A stretch of DNA of 9,824 nucleotides from Sedimentisphaerales bacterium (GCA_030636065.1 DAOVXR010000035.1:1-9824), one strand, 5' to 3'; positions 1 through 6,661 are shown, counted from the first letter of the stretch. Notes: a model not told the origin generated them from the sequence alone. Numbers and translations: made by a program.

Positions 1-312
1 GACAGTGCTCTTGCGCCAGCCGACGATGCCGTGATTGAGCTTTCGACTGCGGGCCTTACCGAACTCCTCGCGGTGCGACTCGGCGAAGGCCTCTATGCTT
101 GTCTGGTAAAGCAATATCTTTTCCTGCCGGGCGGCGGTTTTAGTCTTCAGGTGCGCCTTGATCCGGGCGACCTGCTCGGTGGCCTCATCCTCCAGTAGCC
201 GAATCTGGCCCTGGAGGTTGCCCATCCTGCGGACAATATAGTCCGCTCCTCGCCAGTCAGCTATGGGGAGTAAGAGTGAATCCGACCTAACCCGTTTTTT
301 GCTTTTTGCCAT
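1..312 (-). CDS. gam: Gam-like host-nuclease inhibitor (partial, N-terminal 104 residues)
   Basis: Known role of the family: phage Mu Gam binds linear double-stranded DNA ends and shields them from host exonucleases such as RecBCD. Seen here: an open frame from ATG at 312 to the window edge. It begins MAKSKKRVRSDSLLP and has a long charged helix (about residues 33-90: LQGQIRLLEDEATEQVARIK and onwards) typical of Gam coiled coils. It then reaches the conserved region with NHGIVGWRKSTV, which matches the family's 'G-x-hydrophobic-G-[WF]-R-x-S' signature. GGAGG sits 6 nt before the ATG, a good ribosome site. The gene overlaps the end of the GemA-like gene by 26 bases, in another frame. The C-terminus lies outside the window. 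The Gam assignment rests on this motif, the coiled coil and the position after GemA. Confidence 0.85.
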   Translation of the reverse strand, partial: MAKSKKRVRSDSLLLPIADWRGADYIVRRMGNLQGQIRLLEDEATEQVARIKAHLKTKTAARQEKILLYQTSIEAFAESHREEFGKARSRKLNHGIVGWRKSTV

Positions 313-826
313 CCGTGGCCTCCATATCCTGTTGAACTTCCGTGAGGTTTTTGTAACTTCTGCCCGTTTCGCGGGAGAGAATATTCTTGAGTGCCTCGAT
401 CAGGCCGTGGGCCTCGTTGGCTCGAAGCTGCTGTACGTGTTCGATTCGCCCAGCGGTCTGACGTTCGACCATGCCGGACATTTGCTTAGTGTTCCAGCCG
501 AGGTCGCCTGCGAGATAGGCAATCGCGGACTGCTGAGCGAAGGATGCCAGGTTGCCCTGTTTTTTGCTGCGATTGCGATAGTAGGCGGGCCGCTGGCCGG
601 GGTATTGCCAGCCGAGCGATTCGCAGATCGCAAGCAGATCATCAAGCTGATAGTTATTGAGCTGCTTACAGCTTGTGACCGGCCCGCCGTCGGGGGCCTT
701 ATAATTGCCGAGCAGGATACGGTAACGCTGGTCACCGGTTTTATCGCGAAGGCCGGCAGCGCGGACGGCGGTCTGGACGAGTTTTATCTGCTTGTAATTG
801 AGTTTTGATTTTTGTTTATTAAGCAT
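287..826 (-). CDS. gemA: GemA (Mu gp16)-like regulatory protein
   Basis: A 179-residue protein of the Mu gp16/GemA family, whose Mu member alters host gene expression and DNA topology in early infection; the mechanism is poorly known. Visible features: an N-terminal segment (about residues 10-75) with the pattern KLNYKQIKLVQTAVRAAGL followed by a short loop and NNYQLDDLLAICESLGW, as in GemA. A C-terminal helical part (about 94-150) contains SFAQQSAIAYLAGDLGW and ANEAHGLIEALKNIL. The usual C-terminal pattern of the family (Q..I..L...LGW, then a 'hydrophobic-IEAL' helix) is kept. The start at 826 is supported by AAGGG about 7 nt upstream and by the 8-base overlap with the preceding gene's stop, which suggests translational coupling. 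Gam follows directly with a 26-base overlap. Confidence 0.85.
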   Translation of the reverse strand: MLNKQKSKLNYKQIKLVQTAVRAAGLRDKTGDQRYRILLGNYKAPDGGPVTSCKQLNNYQLDDLLAICESLGWQYPGQRPAYYRNRSKKQGNLASFAQQSAIAYLAGDLGWNTKQMSGMVERQTAGRIEHVQQLRANEAHGLIEALKNILSRETGRSYKNLTEVQQDMEATDGKKQKTG

Positions 827-1229
827 GTAAAAGCCCTTTAACGAGTGCTTTACCGGGGTAACATTCGTCTTTGTTGAGCCGACGGGCGATCCGGCCGATG
901 TGGGCGCCTGTCAGTCGGCGGAAGTCCGGCTTGGTGGAAAACAAATACTGGCAGGTTGTGAACAACGGCCGTTGTGGATAGAGTACGCGCAAAGTCATCC
1001 TGACCCAGGCCGGGACGAGCATGGTGAACTGCGGGCCGCTCCTGACTATACGCCGGGGCATGGCAAAGACTATCCAGGGCGAGCCGCTTTGTGTATAAAA
1101 ATCGGAATAATACAGACGAGCTACCTGGTGAGGCTTGAGCTTTGCCTCGGCGATGAGCCAGTAGATCACCATGTTGCGGAGCTGACGCCATGCGGTGACT
1201 GATAAATTGTTGTCGGTTGTATTATTCAT
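819..1229 (-). CDS. Small protein resembling a tyrosine-recombinase domain without catalytic residues
   Basis: A 136-residue protein between MuB-like and GemA-like genes. I do not recognise a named family. Its layout resembles the catalytic domain of phage integrases: a first helical pair (residues 15-45, LRNMVIYWLIAEAKLKPHQV then ARLYYSDF, like 'GLRxSEhxxLxxxDh'), a strand (52-58), a second strand plus helix (67-82), then LFTTCQYLFS (89-98) and LTGAHIGRIARRL (106-118), like 'hFxS...hs.xxhxRxhxR'. The first catalytic Arg position reads AKLKP, and the protein ends before any HxxR or Tyr box, so it could not cut DNA. ATG at 1229 has no clear Shine-Dalgarno site. A GTG at 1277 would add 16 residues derived from an AT-rich repeat and is less likely. 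The stop overlaps the GemA start by 8 bases. The gene is sound; the fold comparison is inference. Confidence 0.65.
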   Translation of the reverse strand: MNNTTDNNLSVTAWRQLRNMVIYWLIAEAKLKPHQVARLYYSDFYTQSGSPWIVFAMPRRIVRSGPQFTMLVPAWVRMTLRVLYPQRPLFTTCQYLFSTKPDFRRLTGAHIGRIARRLNKDECYPGKALVKGLLHA

Positions 1230-1252
1230 TGTTTTTGGTTTAAGGGTTAAAG

Positions 1253-1318
1253 TGGAAGGTAGAAGGTACTTTTCCACCCTTTCACCTTTCTACTTTTTAC
1301 CTTTTACATTTTACATTC
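1253..1318. repeat. AT-rich simple repeat between MuB-like gene and next gene
   Basis: On the minus strand this reads as degenerate tandem units of the type AATGTAAA / AGGTAAAA / AGTAGAAAGG. The 15-mer AATGTAAAATGTAAA (minus, 1317-1303) recurs exactly on the plus strand at 7856-7870. GTGGAA (1252-1257) and TTCCAC (1272-1277) could pair as a weak hairpin. It fills the roughly 100-base gap in an otherwise overlapping operon, so it looks like an inserted low-complexity tract. Confidence 0.6.
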
Positions 1319-1327
1319 TTTTTCTCT

Positions 1328-2386
1328 TTATCCTGTTGCCGCCACAGCGGTTTCTATGTCGGCAGTTTCTTTGCGGTATGTGTCCAGAGGCAGGCGGACA
1401 CGGACAGGCAGGTCAAGCTCGACGATGGCATCTATGATCAACTTCGCTGTGATCTGCTTTGTACGCCTGACGATGCCCGAAGAGTGCAGGGCCGATATAA
1501 TATGACTACAGGTACGCAGGCGGCCCGACCGTGGAGTTCTGCATATCTTTCGCAGGGCATCAGCAGCGCCGCCTACCAATTTAACACCGGCGTATTCGTA
1601 GAGTTTGCGGATGTCATCCAATGTGTATAGATCGCCGCCGCCGGTGGCGGTATGTACCTCATCGAGATTCAATATAGCCATCAGCCGGGAGGTGAACTGA
1701 TCTAACGATTCGTGGCCGCGCCGGGTGGTCGGCTGGTTGATGGTGTTCAGGAGGCCGTGGTTGCCGGCGAGGATCAGGGGACAGCGGCTCTTGACGACTA
1801 TCACCTGGCGGAGCTTATTAAGCATCCCGACGCTAAGGCCGCTGCACTCATCAAGCATAATAATAATATGACGATGTCGCAGGTTGTCGATCAGGCGCCT
1901 CGTTATCGAGTCGAGCGTACCGTAACCTTCGAGGCCCACCTGGGCGGCGATCTCGCCGAAGACGGTACGCATAGACATCGCATCGTCGAGTTCGACATAG
2001 ACTGTGTTTTTGTTCGATTTGGCATACGCCCGCATACAGTGGCTCTTACCGTGGCCGCCATCGCCGATGATGATCCCGATCTTGCCCTCATCATCGGAAA
2101 ACGATTCGGTGTTACTGATCAGCGAACCGATTCGGCGTGCTACCGTTGTGTCCACGAACGCGGGCTTGCCGCTGCTGCGGCGCTCTTTGCGGGTAATGGA
2201 ATCGATGTAATGCTTGACCTTGTTGGCCAGCGTAACGGTATCACCCTTGTATTTGTGGTTCAGGAACTGGCTGATGACCGAACTGCTCACGCCGAGCGCT
2301 TTGGCGATGTGAGTATTGGAAAACTCACGCTCGGCCATTACCTGGCGGAGCCGGTTAGCAAGTTTGTTGGTAGCTTTTTCTGTCAT
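1328..2386 (-). CDS. B: MuB-like AAA+ ATPase, target-selection/transposition activator
   Basis: 352 residues from ATG 2386 (Mu B is about 312). In Mu, B forms ATP-bound filaments on DNA, picks target sites, gives target immunity and activates the A transposase. Domains seen: an N-terminal lambda-repressor-like HTH (about residues 24-60; NTHIAKALGVSSSVISQFLN, then HKYKGD, closely matching the Mu B N-terminus), an AAA domain with Walker A GDGGHGKS (108-115), Walker B IIIMLDE (174-180), sensor-1 Asn in LAGNH (209) and Arg 234 in FTSRL, then a helical C-terminal domain (about 250-325). The start at 2386 is preceded by AGGAAAGGA with 5-nt spacing and puts the HTH at the same distance as in Mu B. 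An in-frame ATG at 2452 would overlap the transposase stop by 8 bases and add 22 residues but has no ribosome site. Confidence 0.92.
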   Translation of the reverse strand: MTEKATNKLANRLRQVMAEREFSNTHIAKALGVSSSVISQFLNHKYKGDTVTLANKVKHYIDSITRKERRSSGKPAFVDTTVARRIGSLISNTESFSDDEGKIGIIIGDGGHGKSHCMRAYAKSNKNTVYVELDDAMSMRTVFGEIAAQVGLEGYGTLDSITRRLIDNLRHRHIIIMLDECSGLSVGMLNKLRQVIVVKSRCPLILAGNHGLLNTINQPTTRRGHESLDQFTSRLMAILNLDEVHTATGGGDLYTLDDIRKLYEYAGVKLVGGAADALRKICRTPRSGRLRTCSHIISALHSSGIVRRTKQITAKLIIDAIVELDLPVRVRLPLDTYRKETADIETAVAATG

Positions 2387-2387
2387 A

Positions 2388-2399
2388 GGAATCCTTTCC
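2388..2399 (-). promoter_or_regulatory. Ribosome binding site deciding the MuB-like start
   Basis: GGAAAGGATTCC lies immediately before the ATG at 2386, with AGGA 5 nt upstream of it. The identical 12-mer precedes the lipoprotein start at 8987. Most other starts in the window lack a strong Shine-Dalgarno site, so this favours the 2386 start over 2452. Confidence 0.6.
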
Positions 2400-2444
2400 T
2401 CGATCCGTTGAGCCTCATGCTCAAGCGATTTTTGCAGATCAGAA

Positions 2445-4400
2445 TTATTCATTACCGAACAGCCGCTCTCGCGGCCGGCTCCTGTGTTGGTTGATACTTT
2501 CAAGATCAAAGTCGAGTTTTTTTCGCTCTTGTGTGCCGATTGCCTGTTGTAAAATTTCTTGGTTTTTGCGGCGTCGGTGTTCAGCCACCTGATCGTCCAG
2601 GGGTGTTTTGACCGGTCGGATGGAGACGGACCGGGTAGGCTCCGCTGGTGGCAGTACATCGGCCTGCATGGCCTTCATGGCAAGGGTGGTAATATCCGAC
2701 TGGGCGATCAGGGAAGCATCACTATAGCCCTCTACGATCTTTTTGGCACGGCGGGCCATCCGCATGCCTTCCCTTACATCATCCTCGTTGACATCGACGG
2801 TATGGCCATAGGCGACCAGCCGGGCCTGCCAGGCCCTGGTGATCAGCTTCATGGTTTTGGCATCATAGACCCAGACCTTACTAACATCATCGGGATCATA
2901 GGCCACACGGACTTTGTGGCCCTGACGAATCAGTAATTCCTGATCGTATTGACCGTACCAGATACCCTTAAATTTAACGCCGTTTTTGCCCACGATTAAT
3001 TCACCGCTCCAGACCCGCATCAACAGTTCCAGAACGCCTTCGGCGACCGCACGCCGGGACTCACGCGTATTCATTACATCATCGGGCGAACGGCCGTCCA
3101 TGCCATCGCCGGTATGGGCGGAGCGGTTATAGGTGCTTGTGAAATATGTACCGGCCTTGCCGGCAAAGGATTCGAGAGTTTCGGCGCGGGCGATTACCGC
3201 CTCATCTTCGAGCATCTTCTGGAGTTCCGCCGGGCGGCGGGGAATGTCCTTGCCGCAATAAGTCTCGATGGCCTTGATGAACTGGCGGTCGAATGTATCG
3301 AAGAATCGCTCGATTGGTTTGGCCTTGGCGTTATAGGGTATCGCGAAAGATACGGATATATCGAGCATGGCATATATGCCGGCTACAATCGGCTCATCGA
3401 TATAGCCGGCCTTCAGTACCCGCCGTCGCGTAAGGGCGTGGCGTTGGGCCTTGGTGGTGCCGGTGAACATCTGCGAATCGTAATCCTTGCCGTTGTCGAT
3501 CTTGACAGCATCGGGCGGGCCAAAGACCTCGACGGCCCGCTTCATGGACTGCATGATTGTTGTCTGGTTGGGGCAGGCACTTATGTACCAGCCGAGCATT
3601 GTGCGGCTGCGCATGTCCTGCCAGGCGGTCAGCCAGGGCCGTACCCAGCGATTGCGGTATCTGACCCAACAGTTACACTGATGATGATCGCCGACCCAGA
3701 TTTCGCCCGGCTTGATAGTTTTTATGTCTTTGAGTATGTACGGGGCACATAGTGCCTCATACTTCGTGAGACCCTCACGATGGAGTACCCGCGCGCCGAG
3801 CGGTATCCGGTTGACGAGCCGGTGCATACTGTGCAGGGGCGGGATATGCCAGCCGCGAGATTCGCTGCTGTTGAGTTCGCGGGTCATCTGCCAGCAGAGC
3901 TTGACGGACATCTGGCGGGGGTCGAGATAGAGGCTCCTGAAGAACTCGAACGCGTCCGGTGTGATCTGCGCGGAGGAAGTCGCGCAGCCGCCACGCGAAT
4001 CGACCAGGCCGACAAGGCCATGCTTGCGATACGCTGTTCGCCAGCGGAGCAGGCTGCTCACGGGTATGTCCCGCGCGGCGGCGAACGATTCATAGGCGTA
4101 TGTCCGCAGGCCGCCATCCATTACTGTGCGGGCGAGGTGCTTAGAGAGTTCTTTCAACAGGCCCGATCTTCGGATCGCCTCCTGCTGTTTGACCGGCGAG
4201 ATGCCCCAGAGTTCATCGGGGACTGCGGGGTCGGTAGTTACGGATTCACCCATCCGGACATCGGCGGTTGATGGTATCTGCCAGTAGCCGTTCTTTTTGA
4301 CAGCGCCGGGGAGTTTGCCCGCTCGACACAATCGAGAGATGTATTGCTTCGAGGTGCCGAGGCGGTTGGCGGTAGTCTTGATGTCGAGGTAGTTGCTCAT
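2445..4400 (-). CDS. A: MuA-like DDE transposase
   Basis: 651 residues (MuA is 663). It catalyses the strand cleavage and transfer of replicative transposition. Order of parts: an N-terminal excisionase/MerR-type HTH (residues 4-42, LDIKTTANRLGTSKQYISRL); a second HTH-like region (about 70-130, with the FAAARDIPVSSLLRW recognition helix); the RNase H-like integrase core (about 228-380) with candidate DDE residues D238 in VGDHHQ, D302 in KIDNG and E364 in AKPIERFF; and the Mu-type C-terminal beta-barrel (about 465-525; FKGIWYG, HKVRVAYDPDD, VWVYD), followed by a basic helical tail that in MuA contacts MuB. All three catalytic acids are present, so it should be active. Start ATG 4400 shares one base with the preceding stop (TAATG), so translation is likely coupled. 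No clear Shine-Dalgarno site. Confidence 0.96.
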   Translation of the reverse strand: MSNYLDIKTTANRLGTSKQYISRLCRAGKLPGAVKKNGYWQIPSTADVRMGESVTTDPAVPDELWGISPVKQQEAIRRSGLLKELSKHLARTVMDGGLRTYAYESFAAARDIPVSSLLRWRTAYRKHGLVGLVDSRGGCATSSAQITPDAFEFFRSLYLDPRQMSVKLCWQMTRELNSSESRGWHIPPLHSMHRLVNRIPLGARVLHREGLTKYEALCAPYILKDIKTIKPGEIWVGDHHQCNCWVRYRNRWVRPWLTAWQDMRSRTMLGWYISACPNQTTIMQSMKRAVEVFGPPDAVKIDNGKDYDSQMFTGTTKAQRHALTRRRVLKAGYIDEPIVAGIYAMLDISVSFAIPYNAKAKPIERFFDTFDRQFIKAIETYCGKDIPRRPAELQKMLEDEAVIARAETLESFAGKAGTYFTSTYNRSAHTGDGMDGRSPDDVMNTRESRRAVAEGVLELLMRVWSGELIVGKNGVKFKGIWYGQYDQELLIRQGHKVRVAYDPDDVSKVWVYDAKTMKLITRAWQARLVAYGHTVDVNEDDVREGMRMARRAKKIVEGYSDASLIAQSDITTLAMKAMQADVLPPAEPTRSVSIRPVKTPLDDQVAEHRRRKNQEILQQAIGTQERKKLDFDLESINQHRSRPRERLFGNE

Positions 4401-4861
4401 TATTTACCGGATAGATTTATGGTCTTTATGAGGCCTTCAATAGTTTTTTTGAGCGTATATAATATGCCGTTGATGCTTTTCAGGGTATCGGCCGTTTTGA
4501 TCATCATTGCTTTATCGTAATCGCCGCCGGGGCCGGTAACAACCGCCGGGACCTCCGGCAGCGGGTTAAGCTCGTGCCATTCGCAAGAGACGTTACTGCC
4601 GGGGTTCTCTGTTACGGTCAGCCAGTAGCGGTATTGGCTAATCAGCCACTTGTTATTCGATCTGAACTGGATCACCTCGATGCCCCGATGACAGTTGGTG
4701 CACCACCCAAAGTAGGCGCGGATCGTCCGACCGTGACGGTCGGTGCGGCCAGGCATGACCGAGGCGCAACCTATGCGGTCGGCACAGTTAGGACAGACGA
4801 TAGCGGGATCGATCTTGGATTTTCCTTCCTGTTGTTTTTGTGTCGATTCTTGATTGGTCAC
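4400..4861 (-). CDS. Small zinc-ribbon protein in Mu-like early operon
   Basis: 153 residues, family not recognised. It has CPNC at residues 23-26 and CTNC at 54-57, a spacing fit for one zinc ribbon; C32 and H58 are further potential ligands. The C-terminal 45 residues are helical (TADTLKSINGILYTLKKTIE). The GTG start at 4861 is well supported: AAGGAG lies 6 nt upstream, and GTGA overlaps the upstream stop by 4 bases. The stop overlaps the transposase start by one base. The position directly before gene A suggests a DNA- or RNA-binding accessory for early replication or regulation, but the sequence does not show which. Confidence 0.8.
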   Translation of the reverse strand: MTNQESTQKQQEGKSKIDPAIVCPNCADRIGCASVMPGRTDRHGRTIRAYFGWCTNCHRGIEVIQFRSNNKWLISQYRYWLTVTENPGSNVSCEWHELNPLPEVPAVVTGPGGDYDKAMMIKTADTLKSINGILYTLKKTIEGLIKTINLSGK

Positions 4862-5325
4862 GATTTGCTCCTTTTGCAGGACCGCTTATATTCGCGGTTG
4901 ATTGCCTGATGGGTCTGATACAGGGATTCGATGAGCTTCGGGAACGCCCGGTTGTATTTCTCGACGGTTATCCGATCCTTACGGTTGATGGCGCCGTCGG
5001 AAATAATATCGAGGACGTATTCTTCGCAGAGAAGTTGCTTCTTCCGTTCGCTGTACAGGTGCAGGATGGTAGGTCTGTCGAGCCGGATCGGATTATCGGG
5101 CAGAGGAACGACGACGCAGTTGGTCGAGCCTGTGATGAGCTTGAGAATCCGAATGTCGCCGGTCTGTTCGTAGAGGACGCGCCAGACGACTGACGGGATC
5201 GTACTCTCGCCGGAACAGTAGCGATAGACCGTCGGGGCCGCACGGCCGATTGACAGGGCAAGCTGCCGGACGGTTATATTATGTTCTTCGAGGATGTCAG
5301 TTAAAAGCAAATAATCATCAGACAT
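4858..5325 (-). CDS. CII/XRE-like HTH phage regulator
   Basis: 155 residues from ATG 5325. The N-terminal half is a lambda-type HTH: LALSIGRAAPTVYRYCSGE (about residues 22-40) followed by the helix IPSVVWRVLYEQTGDIRILK (43-62). The 'h-x-x-hhxxTGDxRIL' ending resembles phage CII-family regulators (of the P2/186 Cox/CII type), which act on early promoters. The C-terminal half (90-155) is helical and basic, without known motifs. Start choice is uncertain: in-frame ATGs also occur at 5337, 5358 and 5367; 5325 has GGA 7 nt upstream and gives a natural N-terminus (MSDDYLLLTD). It overlaps the zinc-ribbon gene by 4 bases. The likely role is transcription control of the A/B operon, by inference. Confidence 0.72.
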   Translation of the reverse strand: MSDDYLLLTDILEEHNITVRQLALSIGRAAPTVYRYCSGESTIPSVVWRVLYEQTGDIRILKLITGSTNCVVVPLPDNPIRLDRPTILHLYSERKKQLLCEEYVLDIISDGAINRKDRITVEKYNRAFPKLIESLYQTHQAINREYKRSCKRSKS

Positions 5326-5387
5326 TTCATAATCCATTCTGTCGCGTCCGTGCTTCATGTTTCGCATCCAATGCGTTAAGAGTTTTT

Positions 5388-5420
5388 ATCCGCAGATTTC
5401 ACAGATTAACGCTGATTCAG
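5388..5420. repeat. Dispersed repeat of the 'ccgcagattt-cagatt' type, copy 1
   Basis: Plus strand reads ATCCGCAGATTTCACAGATT followed by AACGCTGATTCAG. A second copy in the same orientation, with ATCCGCAGATTTCGCAGATT then TACGCAGAT, lies at 9640-9669. The internal period is about 9-10 bases (CAGATT units). It overlaps the 3' end of the HTH-like gene and sits before the CII-like gene. This kind of repeat is widespread in uncultured planctomycete and related genomes (general knowledge). Confidence 0.65.
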
Positions 5421-5777
5421 GTGTTTTATTACACCAACCAAATCAAGCAGTGATGTTAATTCGTCCCGTAAAGATTGAATGCGACAATCAAGCTCATGCA
5501 AGCAGCACTCATATTTAACCGTATTGTGATGCCCTGCAATCTGGCAGCCTATACTCAGCCTACAGCGAACAACACGTCGGGCCTCATCGGCTGTAAGGGC
5601 CAGACAGGTCTGATTCCGTGAATCAGGCAATCGTCTTTTTGCGGGTTTTATACCCATCCCCAGGACTATCTTGCGAGTGGTAGATGGATGGACCTTTAGT
5701 ACATGAGACAATTCCTTAACCGAAATAAATAGCTTGCCCATAAATAAAGGTGTTTTTTGCTTTGACATAAACAACAT
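5406..5777 (-). CDS. Small HTH-like protein, first gene of the transposition operon
   Basis: 123 residues; family not recognised. An HTH-like stretch lies at about residues 18-46 (ISVKELSHVLKVHPSTTRKI, then VLGMGIKPAKRR), similar to DNA-binding domains that place a helix-turn-helix next to a basic tail. A middle part (60-78) contains ALTADEARRVV. The C-terminus (92-123) looks like a short coiled coil (HELDCRIQSLRDELTSLLDL), suitable for dimerisation. ATG 5777 follows AAAGAAAG; ATG 5768 (MSKQKTP) is an alternative. The last codons overlap a dispersed repeat, so the native C-terminus may have been altered. By position it could be the Ner/excisionase-like regulator of the operon; that is inference. 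Confidence 0.6.
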   Translation of the reverse strand: MLFMSKQKTPLFMGKLFISVKELSHVLKVHPSTTRKIVLGMGIKPAKRRLPDSRNQTCLALTADEARRVVRCRLSIGCQIAGHHNTVKYECCLHELDCRIQSLRDELTSLLDLVGVIKHLNQR

Positions 5778-5796
5778 CTTTCTTTTTAAATCGTGA

Positions 5797-5843
5797 CGGC
5801 GGGCGATTTGGGGAAATCTATTAAAACCCTGTTCCGCCCGCCG
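5797..5843. repeat. 9-bp inverted repeat upstream of the operon
   Basis: CGGCGGGCG (5797-5805) and CGCCCGCCG (5835-5843) are perfect inverted arms with 29 bases between them. Further small dyads follow: CCGG-TCCTA-CCGG (5844-5856) and GGATGAATCC (5855-5864). They lie 20-90 bases before the first gene of the minus-strand operon. An operator or a leader hairpin are both possible. I see no good -35/-10 pair here. Confidence 0.45.
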
Positions 5844-5871
5844 CCGGTCCTACCGGATGAATCCACGGCAG

Positions 5872-5888
5872 TATGCCAGCCAGGCATA
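5872..5888 (-). other. Hairpin just downstream of the tRNA
   Basis: TATGCC-AGCCA-GGCATA forms a 6-bp stem 5 bases after the tRNA 3' end in the direction of transcription. There is no T-run behind it, so it is more likely a processing signal or an operator than an intrinsic terminator. Confidence 0.35.
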
Positions 5889-5893
5889 ATTAT

Positions 5894-5966
5894 TAGCGGG
5901 GGCGGGATTCGAACCCGCAATCACCGGTTATGAGCCTGTCGCGTTAGGCCTCTACGCAACCCCGCG
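5894..5966 (-). tRNA. tRNA with CAU anticodon (Met / initiator-like or Ile2)
   Basis: The minus strand folds as a full cloverleaf of 73 nt. Acceptor CGCGGGG/CCCCGCT has six pairs and a C1-U72 mismatch. The D-stem is GCGT/ACGC with loop AGAGGCCTA. The anticodon loop is CUCAUAA, identical to the E. coli initiator loop. The T-arm is GCGGG-TTCGAAT-CCCGC. A73 is present; CCA is not encoded. The unpaired position 1-72 is a hallmark of bacterial initiator tRNAs, but only two of the three usual G-C pairs at 29-31/39-41 are present (A29 faces G41), and the C11-G24 pair is elongator-like. It could be a phage-borne initiator-like tRNA, an Ile2 tRNA (lysidine-modified CAU), or a decaying host tRNA. It is oriented with the operon. 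Confidence 0.85.
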
Positions 5967-6087
5967 ATATAAGCCGACTTTCGCACTTCAGGCCCGGTGC
6001 CGGCGGACCGGAGCGGTTTTGTTTTTGGCGTCGTTCGCCGCCGTTAATCGACGCGGAGGGGAGAAAACTCCACGATGAATATTTTTT

Positions 6088-6157
6088 GCCACAGAGAACA
6101 CCGAGTTCACAGAGGTATATAATTTCTTTTCTCTGGGTACTCTGAGACCTCTGTGGC
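6088..6157. repeat. Imperfect inverted repeat bounded by GCCACAGAG / CTCTGTGGC
   Basis: GCCACAGAG (6088-6096) and CTCTGTGGC (6149-6157) are perfect arms. Inside, further copies of (A)CAGAG(A/G) and CTCTG appear on both sides, so the whole 70 bases can fold back on itself. It matches the 'gccacagagaacacagag' dispersed repeat often seen between genes in uncultured planctomycetes and similar bacteria (general knowledge). It probably came from the host genome. Confidence 0.65.
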
Positions 6158-6186
6158 TAATACGATTTCCTATGCCATTAAATTGA

Positions 6187-6222
6187 AAAGGCGCAGGCGG
6201 CCTGTCGGGTAGCCGCCTGCGC
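6187..6222 (-). terminator. Strong intrinsic terminator (minus strand)
   Basis: GCGCAGGCGGC (6191-6201) and GCCGCCTGCGC (6212-6222) give a perfect 11-bp stem with a 10-nt loop. On the minus strand it is followed by CTTTTCAATTT. It would end transcripts from the small gene at 6401-6661 before they reach the tRNA and the transposition operon, which implies a separate promoter or antitermination for the latter. Confidence 0.65.
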
Positions 6223-6362
6223 GGACTCAAAAGGAAGAGAGAAGAAAAAGTAGTTATCCTTGTGGGGATAAAGATTGCCGGGCAATTCTCTTTTGAGATT
6301 GTCGCCGGTGTGTTACTTATGATATATGATTGCCCTGGATTCATTAGTTTATTCGTGTTTAG

Positions 6363-6384
6363 TTAATCAGTTATCAGTTATCAG
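6363..6384. repeat. Tandem ttatcag repeat
   Basis: TTAATCAG is followed by two exact TTATCAG units (6371-6377, 6378-6384). It is a short tandem repeat of a type common between genes in uncultured bacterial genomes. Confidence 0.5.
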
Positions 6385-6387
6385 TTC

Positions 6388-6400
6388 GCTCTTTGACAAA
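6388..6400 (+). promoter_or_regulatory. boxA-like antitermination sequence
   Basis: GCTCTTTGACAAA closely resembles the boxA of rRNA leaders (TGCTCTTTAACAA in E. coli), which recruits NusB/NusE. It is on the plus strand, where no downstream gene is evident, so it may be fortuitous. Confidence 0.25.
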
Positions 6401-6661
6401 TTAACCCGGTGGATTATCCATCGATGGGTGGCTTTGTGGGCCTCCCTTCGGAGAAGCCGATTTACTCAACGCACTTTTTTTGACGAACTCGATCCGCTGC
6501 TCGTCGAGCCAGTAAGAGCTTTGCGGCTGGCCATCTTTCAACTCAAGCGGAGCCACGCCATAATGCGTACAGCCGGTTATATAGACACATCTGGAGGTTA
6601 CGACGCCTTCGAAATTAGTGATTACATCTTTGACTACATCGCCGAGTTCGATTTTTTTCAT
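6401..6661 (-). CDS. Small conserved protein of a family common in phages
   Basis: 86 residues. MKKIELGDVVKDVITNFEGV (1-20) with VTSRCVYITGC (21-31), YGVAPLEL and SYWLDEQRIE (about 48-57) is the recognisable pattern of small, beta-rich, SH3-like proteins that recur in phages and prophages (G-x-V-x-D-x-x-T-x-F-x-G-x-V-x-x-R...Y...GC). Their function is unknown to me. The tail (60-86) is Ser/Pro-rich and probably disordered, as in relatives. ATG 6661 has GAAGGA about 9 nt upstream; an in-frame ATG at 6706 would add 15 residues but has no ribosome site. A terminator follows at 6222-6187. Confidence 0.75.
   Translation of the reverse strand: MKKIELGDVVKDVITNFEGVVTSRCVYITGCTHYGVAPLELKDGQPQSSYWLDEQRIEFVKKSALSKSASPKGGPQSHPSMDNPPG

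Larger units (their letters stand above)
5967..6400. other. 434-base gene-free stretch rich in repeats and hairpins
   Basis: No convincing protein gene: the only long open frame (minus, 5988-6344) is built from the repeats described below and has no ribosome site. Contents from left to right: a short GC dyad CCGGT/ACCGG (about 5995-6012) followed by GTTTTGTTTTT, a possible weak plus-strand terminator; the 'gccacagag' inverted repeat; a strong 11-bp hairpin terminator; a purine-rich tract (6228-6250); the ttatcag tandem repeat; and a boxA-like sequence. It separates the transposition operon plus tRNA from the small genes to its right. Confidence 0.6.

Noticed and set aside
263..808. 181-aa plus-strand open frame
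   Set aside because: Antisense to the GemA-like gene, which fits its family and the operon.
1712..2494. 260-aa plus-strand open frame opposite the MuB-like gene
   Set aside because: Shadow of the MuB-like gene, which has clear Walker motifs and an HTH on the other strand.
3114..3752. 212-aa plus-strand open frame opposite the transposase
   Set aside because: Shadow of the DDE core; the transposase frame holds all catalytic motifs.
5835..5966. tRNA 3' end as integration (att) site
   Set aside because: The element uses a Mu-type DDE transposase, which does not target tRNA genes, and no direct repeat of the tRNA end was seen in the window.
5988..6344. 118-aa open frame on the minus strand
   Set aside because: It is composed largely of the gccacagag inverted repeat and the 11-bp terminator hairpin, has no ribosome site, and has unusual composition.
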